Of a stretch of DNA of 6,663 bases, positions 1 to 5,903 are shown piece by piece (the stretch's first letter is position 1; each line of letters opens with the position of its first letter). Under the pieces are notes generated by a model that ran no database searches, was not told the origin of the DNA, and was given only the letters and a program-made list of their open reading frames with translations. Position numbers and translations under genes: made by a program. This DNA is from Bacteroidales bacterium UBA4347 (GTDB taxonomy: Bacteria; Bacteroidota; Bacteroidia; Bacteroidales; P3): NCBI GenBank assembly GCA_002394185.1, contig DGTB01000056.1, forward strand, positions 1 to 6,663, written 5' to 3'.

Positions 1-1788
1 ACGCTCAACGACTACGCCGCCTTCATGCTCGGCGGCCGTCCCGCTCCGGGCCAGAGCCTCGGCCAGCTGCGCGACCTGCTCCTCGAGCAGCTCGACCTGT
101 TGAAGCAGGGTAAGTTCGACGAGAGCCTCATCGAAGCCTCGATCAACCAGTTGAAACTCCAGATCATGAAGCAGGCCGAGAGCAACAACAGCCGCGCCAG
201 CCAGATGGCCTACGCCTTCGTGGAGCACCGCAACTGGGGCGACGTATGCAACGAAATCAACGAGCTCTCCAAAATCACCAAGAAGGACATCGTCGACTTC
301 GCCAACCGCATCTGCAAGGACAACAACTACGTCATCGTCTACAAGCATCAGGACACCCCCGACCCGGTGACCAAGGTGCAGAAGCCTGCTATCACCCCCA
401 TCTTCGTCAGCCGCGACACCGAGAGTCCCTTCCTGGCCTCCATCAAGGCCGACGCCGCCAAGGCCAAGCCCATCCAGCCCCAGTTTGTGAACTTCAAGAA
501 AGACCTCCAGAAGGGTAAGACCCAGAACGGCAGCGAGGTGCTCTACGTGCAGAACAAGGAGAACGGCACCTTCAACCTGCAGTACCGATTCGAGTTCGGC
601 TCCACCGCCGACAAGACCATCGACCTGGCATCCAATTATGTGGACTACCTCAACACTCCGAACCACACCGCCGAGCAGTTGCAAGAGGAGTTCTACAAGC
701 TGGCCTGCTCGTGGGGTATCAGCGTCGGTGGCCGTACCGTCACCGTCAGCATCAGCGGCCTGGCCGAGAACATGGAGAAGGCTATGGGCCTGGTGGAGGA
801 AGTGATGGCCACCTGCCAGCCCAACGACGAAGCGCTGCAGATGCTCGTGGAGCGCGCCATCAAGAACCGCAACGACGGCAAGACCAACCAGCGTGCTGCC
901 TTCAGCGCCCTCAATGGCTATGGCATCTACGGCGAGCAGTACGTCAAAGAGGGCACCGAGAGCGACGCCGAGCTGCGTGCCTATACCGCCAAGCAGCTCA
1001 CCGATGCCCTGCACAGCCTCTTCCAGTACAAGCACCGCGTGCTCTACTACGGCCCGCTGACCCTCAAAGAGGCCACCGCCACCGTCGACCGCATCCACAC
1101 CGTGAAACCCACCAAGGATGTTCCTGCCAACAAGGTCTATCAGCCGCAGGCCGTCAACGAGAACACCGTTCTCTTCGTCAACTACGACGCCAAGAACACC
1201 TACGTCACCGAGTACTTCCGCGGCGAGCATTTCAACACCGCCCAGGTGCCCGGCATGAACCTCTTCAACGAATACTTCGGCGGCTCGATGAACGCCATCG
1301 TCTTCCAGGAGATGCGCGAGAAGCGCAGCCTCGCCTACAGCGCCAGCAGCCGCTACACCTACGGCAGCGACAAGGACGGCTACTTCTTCAACAGTGCCAA
1401 TGTCATCACCCAGAACGACAAGTTGCTCGACGCCCTGAACGCCTACGAGGAACTCTTCGACGACATGCCGCAGGCCGAAGCCAACTTCCGCCTGGCCAAG
1501 GATGCCCTGCTCTCCAGCAGCCGCACCGCCCGCACCACCAAGTTCGGCATCATCAGCGCCTACCTCACCTGCGAGCAGATGGGTTGGAAAGAGCCCCTGC
1601 GCAAGCAGAACTTCAAGGCCTACCAGAAGATGACGATGCAGGATCTGGTCAACTTCCAGCAGCAGCACATCAAGGGTCAGAAAAAAGCCTACCTCATCCT
1701 CGGCAAAGAGAGCGAGATGGACTTCAACGCCCTGAGCAAGTTCGGCAAGGTGAAGAAACTCACACTGGATGAAATCTTCGGATTCTAA
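1..1788 (+). CDS. M16 family zinc metallopeptidase, C-terminal part (5' partial)
   Basis: The frame is open from base 1, so the gene starts upstream and the ATG at 25 is internal; 595 codons are visible. The protein is the C-terminal part of a single-chain two-half M16 peptidase (pitrilysin/PqqL-like, usually about 900-950 aa) that degrades peptides, probably in the periplasm. Visible residues 1-115 fit the end of the first half (helical, closing with YVIVYKH). After a linker, the second half starts near residue 180 (LQYRFEFGSTADKT). Its final domain carries FQEMREKRSLAYS near residue 440, the typical M16 C-domain R/Y motif. No HxxEH zinc site occurs in the window; the matching place in the second half reads NYVDY, as expected for the non-catalytic half. 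The active half should therefore lie upstream. Codon use is strongly biased: isoleucine is essentially all ATC and I find no ATA, which suggests high expression. It overlaps the next gene by one base. Family assignment is firm; substrate is unknown. Confidence 0.9.
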   Translation, partial: TLNDYAAFMLGGRPAPGQSLGQLRDLLLEQLDLLKQGKFDESLIEASINQLKLQIMKQAESNNSRASQMAYAFVEHRNWGDVCNEINELSKITKKDIVDFANRICKDNNYVIVYKHQDTPDPVTKVQKPAITPIFVSRDTESPFLASIKADAAKAKPIQPQFVNFKKDLQKGKTQNGSEVLYVQNKENGTFNLQYRFEFGSTADKTIDLASNYVDYLNTPNHTAEQLQEEFYKLACSWGISVGGRTVTVSISGLAENMEKAMGLVEEVMATCQPNDEALQMLVERAIKNRNDGKTNQRAAFSALNGYGIYGEQYVKEGTESDAELRAYTAKQLTDALHSLFQYKHRVLYYGPLTLKEATATVDRIHTVKPTKDVPANKVYQPQAVNENTVLFVNYDAKNTYVTEYFRGEHFNTAQVPGMNLFNEYFGGSMNAIVFQEMREKRSLAYSASSRYTYGSDKDGYFFNSANVITQNDKLLDALNAYEELFDDMPQAEANFRLAKDALLSSSRTARTTKFGIISAYLTCEQMGWKEPLRKQNFKAYQKMTMQDLVNFQQQHIKGQKKAYLILGKESEMDFNALSKFGKVKKLTLDEIFGF

Positions 1789-1790
1789 TG
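1786..1790 (+). promoter_or_regulatory. TAATG stop-start overlap (translational coupling site)
   Basis: The stop TAA of the peptidase gene (1786-1788) shares its last A with the ATG of the glycosyltransferase gene (1788-1790). No purine-rich Shine-Dalgarno sequence is visible just before it, so re-initiation by ribosomes finishing the peptidase is the likely way the second gene is translated. Coupling itself is inferred. Confidence 0.6.
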
Positions 1791-2741
1791 CTTAACAACA
1801 TCAAGATAGCGGTAGCGATACCGTGCTACAAAGTGGAGCAGCACCTGCAACAAGTGGTTGCAGGGCTGCCCGACTTTGTGGACAGCATCCTGCTGGTCGA
1901 CGACTGCTCGCCCGACGGGACACCTGCCCTCATAGAGCGCCTTGCCGCTGAAGACAAGCGCATCACCGCCATGCACCACCAGAAGAACATGGGTGTCGGC
2001 GGAGCCTTGAAGACCGCCTTCCAAAAGGCAATAGAGCAAGGGATGGACGCCGTGGTGAAGCTCGACGGCGACGGGCAAATGGACACCACCTTTATCGCCC
2101 CCCTTGTCGAAGTGCTGAAAGAGAGCGAATTTGCCAAAGGCAACCGACTCTTCGACAGGCAGATGCTGCGGCGGATGCCGGCTATACGACGCATAGGCAA
2201 CATGGGCGTGGGGTTCATGGTCAAGGCCGCCAGTGGCTACTGGAACGTCAGCGACCCCGTCAACGGATTCTTCGCCATACGCACGGAGACACTGCGGCGG
2301 ATGGACCTTGAGCGCGTAGCCGACCGCTTCTTCTTCGAGAGCTCGATGCTCATCGAGCTCTACTACACCGGCGCGCGCATTGCCGAAGTGGCGATGCCGG
2401 CCATCTACGGCTCCGAGCAGTCCAACCTCAGCATCGGGAAGACCCTCAGGAGCTTCCCGCCCAAGCTTGGTGGCGCGTGGCTGCGCAGGATATATCTGAG
2501 CTACTTTGTGTACGACTTCAACATCTGCTCGCTATACATACTGGCTGGACTGCCGTCGTTCCTCTTCGGCCTTGTCTTCGGCCTCTGCAACTGGATACAC
2601 TATGCATCCATCCAGAGTCCGTCGCCCACGGGAACCATCATGGTGGCAGTGCTGACGTTTATCCTAGGCTTCCAGATGTTGCTGGCGGCAGCGCAATACG
2701 ACATCACAGCGAAGAATCCCTTCGACAAGAACAGGCCATGA
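1788..2741 (+). CDS. Family 2 glycosyltransferase, polyprenyl-phosphate sugar synthase-like
   Basis: A 317-aa membrane-anchored GT2 enzyme. The GT-A domain begins at once (IKIAVAIPCYK, residues 5-15). It has the nucleotide-binding VDDCSPDGT (37-45), NMGVGGALKTAF (67-78) and the metal-binding DGDGQMD (93-99). Further on are GYWNVSDPVNGFFAI, RFFFESSMLIEL and a SEQSNLSIG segment, all typical of the DPM1-like branch that moves a sugar from a nucleotide donor to polyprenyl phosphate. Two hydrophobic segments follow, at about 248-272 and 281-303, and the C-terminus is short and basic (KNPFDKNRP). Such enzymes work on the cytoplasmic face of the inner membrane and feed flippases or GT-C enzymes in surface glycan or protein glycosylation. 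The sugar cannot be read from sequence. At least ten isoleucine codons are ATA, unlike the peptidase gene it overlaps. It ends 32 bp before the shared terminator hairpin. Confidence 0.88.
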   Translation: MLNNIKIAVAIPCYKVEQHLQQVVAGLPDFVDSILLVDDCSPDGTPALIERLAAEDKRITAMHHQKNMGVGGALKTAFQKAIEQGMDAVVKLDGDGQMDTTFIAPLVEVLKESEFAKGNRLFDRQMLRRMPAIRRIGNMGVGFMVKAASGYWNVSDPVNGFFAIRTETLRRMDLERVADRFFFESSMLIELYYTGARIAEVAMPAIYGSEQSNLSIGKTLRSFPPKLGGAWLRRIYLSYFVYDFNICSLYILAGLPSFLFGLVFGLCNWIHYASIQSPSPTGTIMVAVLTFILGFQMLLAAAQYDITAKNPFDKNRP

Positions 2742-2772
2742 CAAAGATGACATCCCATGGGGATTCTGAAAC

Positions 2773-2808
2773 AAAAGGGGCCAAAGCGGCCCCTTTTTCT
2801 TTTTCTTG
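2773..2808. terminator. Bidirectional rho-independent terminator between convergent operons
   Basis: AAAAGGGGCC (2773-2782) and GGCCCCTTTT (2788-2797) form a perfect 10-bp stem with a 5-nt loop AAAGC. On the + strand it runs into a long T-rich tract (to about 2806), ending the peptidase/glycosyltransferase transcript. On the - strand the stem is followed by TTTTGTTTC, so it can also end the left-pointing operon, whose last stop is at 2818. The rest of the 76-bp gap shows nothing else. Confidence 0.88.
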
Positions 2809-2817
2809 TTGCGTTGT

Positions 2818-4248
2818 TCAGATGCTGGATAGGCTGTAGCCGTCGGGGGAATAGTGGAGCTCGAGGTAACCCTGCGGGGGCAGGGAGAAATAGTGGGGGT
2901 TGAGGTCGGCGACAAGCCAACGCTTCCACCAGTTGACCGACATATAGACGTCGGGGTTGGCATAGAAATCGTCGTTGGAGCGGTTAAAATCATCCTCTTC
3001 GAGGTAGATGGTGACCGTCTGGTCAGCGCCGTCACGTGCGGTGAGAAGCATGCTTTCGATAGCGAGTCCCCAGATGTTGAAAATGAAGAGCTGATCGGCG
3101 GTGGAGCGTGTAACGATGAGTTTGTGTTGACCATGGTCACGACCGTAAGCGGCGATGTGCTTGACCTCCTCGATACGGTCGGCATAGACGGGAATCTCCT
3201 TGTAAATGCGCGAGAAGCCGACAACAAGCATCACGGCGAAATAGGAGAAAAGGGGCCAGCGACGCCAACCGGCAAGTCGCGGCAGTTCGTCGACAAAGAA
3301 GGGCAGACCAGCGAAGAAGTAAAGCGGGAGGTAGGTGCGTTCCATGCCAATGGGACCGTCGCCCTGCCAGTAGACAATGACACTCAGGACAAAGAAAGCT
3401 GGGAAAAAGAGACCGACAAAGGCGAGACGCAGCCAGAGGCGCTGGCGGAAATAACCAACAAGGGTCAATGCCCAGAGAACAATCGGGCAGAGGTAGATGA
3501 GGAACCATGTGCGGAAAAATCCGAAACTGTTAAGCGAGAAGAAGTGGGATAAGGCATGACGCAAAGTGTCTGCTGTGGGCACGAAACTCTCGTCGTGTCC
3601 GCTCTGTCCCAAGAGCATACGCAGCGTTGCAAAAGCCGCCAAGGCCACAAAGAGGACAATCGAGGTGGCGTCAATCCGCAGCCGGTTGCATCCCAACACG
3701 CGGAGACCAATTATATAAAGGATAAAGAAGATTGCCACGGGGTGGATAAAGAAAGTCACTGCCTCGGCCAGAATAAGTGCAGACCAGTAGAGAAACCTAT
3801 GATGGGGATTATGGAGTTTGTATTGCGCCAAAGCATAGAGCATCGGAGCGAAGAACATGAGCTGGAAGGTCTCGGAGATGCAGTGGAAAAAGGTGGAGCA
3901 CATGCCGAGGAAAGTCAGAACCATGACGACGGCCACACGAGGCTGACGCAGCACGTAGGACGTCAGGAGGAAACATCCGTACGCCAGCATGACGAAGCTG
4001 GCTGAGTAGGCTACAATGAGCCATCGCAGGGGCACATGGAGTTTGATGAGCAGCCATGGAAGCAGCTGGGAGAGCACCATGGAAAAACGGTTGTCGTTGA
4101 TGAGGATGGACTCGTGATTGATGTCATGGAAGAGCTGGTAGGCGGAGTCTATGAGCAATACACGTTCCTCGGCAAACCAGACAGCCAGAAAGGCGAATGC
4201 AACAAAGGCGGCATGGCCTGCAATGAGGTAGGGACTATAGGATTTCAT
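2818..4248 (-). CDS. Uncharacterised polytopic membrane protein with C-terminal soluble domain, GT-C-like
   Basis: A 476-aa protein from ATG 4246-4248 (MKSYSPYLIAG). The frame stays open to 4509, but the added residues are Ser/Arg-rich and match the Gre-like gene read out of frame, so they are rejected; ATGs at 4269 and 4293 are weaker alternatives. I see about nine to eleven hydrophobic segments: near 7-26, 56-70, 74-97, 105-123, 126-142, 152-185 (likely two), 195-213, 242-266, 272-293, 304-318 and 331-347. A soluble tail of about 125 residues follows, rich in Asp, Tyr and Trp (IYLEEDDFN, SVNWWKRW), probably extracytoplasmic. After TM1 a loop has LIDSAYQLF and NDNRFSM; an acidic residue in the first outer loop is a feature of GT-C glycosyltransferases. 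I do not recognise a named family, so the GT-C suggestion is weak. The gene is last in its operon, overlapping the Gre-like gene by 14 bp and ending 21 bp from the terminator stem. Confidence 0.8.
   Translation of the reverse strand: MKSYSPYLIAGHAAFVAFAFLAVWFAEERVLLIDSAYQLFHDINHESILINDNRFSMVLSQLLPWLLIKLHVPLRWLIVAYSASFVMLAYGCFLLTSYVLRQPRVAVVMVLTFLGMCSTFFHCISETFQLMFFAPMLYALAQYKLHNPHHRFLYWSALILAEAVTFFIHPVAIFFILYIIGLRVLGCNRLRIDATSIVLFVALAAFATLRMLLGQSGHDESFVPTADTLRHALSHFFSLNSFGFFRTWFLIYLCPIVLWALTLVGYFRQRLWLRLAFVGLFFPAFFVLSVIVYWQGDGPIGMERTYLPLYFFAGLPFFVDELPRLAGWRRWPLFSYFAVMLVVGFSRIYKEIPVYADRIEEVKHIAAYGRDHGQHKLIVTRSTADQLFIFNIWGLAIESMLLTARDGADQTVTIYLEEDDFNRSNDDFYANPDVYMSVNWWKRWLVADLNPHYFSLPPQGYLELHYSPDGYSLSSI
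4235..4248 (-). promoter_or_regulatory. 14-bp gene overlap at the Gre-like/476-aa protein junction
   Basis: The ATG of the 476-aa membrane protein (4246-4248) lies inside the last codons of the Gre-like gene, whose stop TAG is at 4235-4237. The sequence before the ATG has no clear Shine-Dalgarno motif. Overlap of this kind commonly goes with coupled translation; coupling here is inferred and depends on the start choice. Confidence 0.45.
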
Positions 4249-4684
4249 TGATAGTCTGAGATTGGCCATTGACCACAATAGTGTCACCCACATGTTTGCC
4301 CTTGAGGGCAATATAGATGGGAGTCTGGGCGCTGATGGCGAAGAAGACGCAGTTGCCGACCATGAACTTTCCAGCGCCGATGGAGAGGAGGAAGTTCTGG
4401 CGGTCGGTGATGACGATGGCGCCATGATCGACGACGTCGTGCGACGGCTGCTTGAGCAGGTCCTGCAGGTGGCGGATGCCTGCCAGCGCATTGCTGTACT
4501 GCTTGGCATACATGTCGCGGCTGCGCATCATCTTGGTGCGGTAGGAGTCATAGCGGTCCACATTGGCACCATAGTCGTTGCTCTGTTGCTGTGCCGAGTC
4601 CATCTCCTGCTTAGCCACAGCGGCAATTTTCTCCTGCTGTGCAATGCAGGCAGCTATCACTTCGTGTCTTTTTGTGCTTTCCAT
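4235..4684 (-). CDS. Gre-like protein (GreA/GreB C-terminal-type domain with N-terminal helical hairpin)
   Basis: A 149-aa protein, about the size of GreA. Residues 4-80 are helical and charged with few breaks, fitting a two-helix coiled coil; the turn region holds SNDYGANVDRYDSYR (35-49). Residues 88-149 look like the Gre C-domain: AIVITDRQNFLLSIGAGKF, then VFFAISAQTPIYIALKGK and HVGDTIVVNG, which parallels the S-P-x-G-x-AL-x-GK-x-VGD signature of GreA/GreB. Gre factors enter the secondary channel of RNA polymerase and stimulate cleavage of backtracked RNA, using acidic residues at the coiled-coil tip. Asp37, Asp43 and Asp46 lie near the expected tip, but I cannot align them with certainty. 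Proteins of this kind in Bacteroidetes are, to my recollection, often labelled 3-oxoacyl-ACP synthase; nothing here supports that. It may bind polymerase without being a cleavage factor. It overlaps genes on both sides (28 and 14 bp). Confidence 0.75.
   Translation of the reverse strand: MESTKRHEVIAACIAQQEKIAAVAKQEMDSAQQQSNDYGANVDRYDSYRTKMMRSRDMYAKQYSNALAGIRHLQDLLKQPSHDVVDHGAIVITDRQNFLLSIGAGKFMVGNCVFFAISAQTPIYIALKGKHVGDTIVVNGQSQTINEIL
4657..4684 (-). promoter_or_regulatory. 28-bp gene overlap at the 412-aa protein/Gre-like junction
   Basis: The ATG of the Gre-like gene (4682-4684) sits within the last ten codons of the 412-aa membrane protein gene, which stops with TGA at 4657-4659. The two frames differ. 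The Gre-like start is supported by the helical MESTKRHEV opening and the family length. The arrangement implies one transcript and probably coupled translation. Confidence 0.5.
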
Positions 4685-5895
4685 TGTCTCAATCTTTTCC
4701 AGTCAACCAGCGCTGTCCCAGCCATGAGAAGGGATGCCACCGCAGTGGCGAGAGCGCGATAATTGAACCATGCATGACATTCTGCAGGACGGGCCATGAG
4801 GATGTAATAGACGAAAGGAATTGCAGCCACCAGCAGATATTGCATGGCCTGTGGCAATCCTTTTTTCCGGAAACGCACAGACGCTAGTACTGCCAGTATC
4901 ATCAATGCCACAACGACGAACTTCCAATGCAGGAACTTCAGATTGGATACAATGGCTGCACCCAGATACGAGCTTCCTCCCTTGCTCCAGTTATTCCCTT
5001 GATCGTAAGCATCCACAAAAATATTCTCACCCGTAAGCAACGTGGCAAGGCCCCATTTGGACAGCCACGTCAGCACATAGCCCGCCAACCACCAAGCAGC
5101 CACCTGCACCACCTGAAGCAGGCCACGTCGCCAGTCGCTTTCGTCGCGCAAGGAAACAAGCACCACCAAAGGAAGTCCGAGGGTGATGGTAGGCACGGTG
5201 ATGAGGTCAGCGAATGCCGTCAGCGACCCCAACACAAGAAACAACAAGTCTACTTTGTCCGACGGGTGGTAGGTAAGCCACAGGATGCCACCCAGAGCAA
5301 TCAACAACACGGGAGCAAACTGCAGCGAGAACTGCATAATATAGACATTGACAAACAGCAGAGCCGCTGTTATGGCCACCAGCACCGCCCAGCCTCCCGA
5401 GCGCCAAAGACGGAATAGACACCATAGCAGGAGTCCCGAAGAGAAAAGATAAATCAAATAGCGGATACCCGCGTACGAAGTGAAAAAAAACAGAATGCGG
5501 GCCACAAAAGTGCTGCCGTGCCAGTATCGTGCATAGTGGATAGTGCGACCCTCGTCGGCACCGGCCATGCAGTGCCGCAGGTTGTTGCACATATAGACAC
5601 CCTCATCGTAGCGGGGCACCAACAAAATGCCTTTCATACCCTCGCTGCGGAAATTCACCACCTGATTGAGGATCAGTGCATCGGTGAAGTTGTCCATAGT
5701 GTACTCGTCCTGTATGTCAAAATCGGCATGGATGACGGCCTGGGGATAGTCGTTGCTTAAATCGCCGCTGCCGATAGACTGCTCCACGTGATGGCGCACC
5801 GGAGCATCGGGTATTAAATAAGCAAGCACTCCCAGTAGCAGATAACCTGCTACCAGGAATGCAAATATGAGTGCGGCTTTACCTACCCTCCTCAT
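4657..5895 (-). CDS. Uncharacterised polytopic membrane protein with large first outer loop (YARYWHG family)
   Basis: A 412-aa protein. TM1 (about 8-28) is preceded by a basic MRRVGK and followed by a soluble loop of about 100 residues (29-130), probably outside the cytoplasm. Then come about eight or nine hydrophobic segments, near 131-162, 168-187, 194-208, 215-250, 260-280, 324-341, 352-367 and 380-397, and a basic tail (KRLRQWKAQKDTK). Motifs I recall from a family of unnamed bacterial membrane proteins are YARYWHG (121-127) with RILFFF and IRYL after it, ADLITVPTITLGLP (229-242), and a late AECHAWFNYRAL (371-382). A long first loop with conserved charged or aromatic residues ahead of many membrane spans suggests a GT-C-type transferase, but no activity is established. 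The ATG is 8 bp after the aminotransferase stop (AACAAGAG between them), with only a weak purine-rich stretch. Existence of the gene is firm; function is unknown. Confidence 0.83.
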   Translation of the reverse strand: MRRVGKAALIFAFLVAGYLLLGVLAYLIPDAPVRHHVEQSIGSGDLSNDYPQAVIHADFDIQDEYTMDNFTDALILNQVVNFRSEGMKGILLVPRYDEGVYMCNNLRHCMAGADEGRTIHYARYWHGSTFVARILFFFTSYAGIRYLIYLFSSGLLLWCLFRLWRSGGWAVLVAITAALLFVNVYIMQFSLQFAPVLLIALGGILWLTYHPSDKVDLLFLVLGSLTAFADLITVPTITLGLPLVVLVSLRDESDWRRGLLQVVQVAAWWLAGYVLTWLSKWGLATLLTGENIFVDAYDQGNNWSKGGSSYLGAAIVSNLKFLHWKFVVVALMILAVLASVRFRKKGLPQAMQYLLVAAIPFVYYILMARPAECHAWFNYRALATAVASLLMAGTALVDWKRLRQWKAQKDTK

Positions 5896-5903
5896 CTCTT
5901 GTT

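Noticed and set aside
711..1772. A 353-codon open frame on the + strand inside the M16 peptidase gene
   Set aside because: It is a shifted-frame shadow of a GC-rich gene with strong codon bias; the product is Arg/Gln/His-rich low-complexity with no domain.
2600..3227. Minus-strand open frames of 109 and 187 codons spanning the terminator
   Set aside because: They read through the terminator hairpin and overlap the ends of two real genes out of frame; the composition is Ser/Thr/Pro/Arg-rich shadow.
2854..4251. Long + strand open frame (three pieces in one frame) opposite the 476-aa membrane protein gene
   Set aside because: Its codons lie exactly opposite the codons of the real gene. Complements of hydrophobic codons give charged residues, and stops arise only opposite TTA, CTA or TCA, which are rare here. 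The acidic product is an artefact.
4249..4509. N-terminal extension of the 476-aa membrane protein up to 4509
   Set aside because: The residues are Ser/Arg-rich and overlap the whole Gre-domain coding region in another frame.
4235..4684. Reading the Gre-like protein as a 3-oxoacyl-ACP synthase
   Set aside because: At 149 aa it is far too short, has no Cys-His-His site and instead has a coiled coil plus Gre-type C-domain.
4262..4762. A 166-codon + strand open frame opposite the Gre-like gene
   Set aside because: The Gre-like protein on the - strand has a recognisable domain and fits the operon; the + frame product shows none and would run against the operon.
4927..5418. A 163-codon + strand open frame within the 412-aa membrane protein gene
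   Set aside because: Gln/His/Arg-rich antisense product with no domain; the opposing gene is clearly real from its membrane pattern and motifs.
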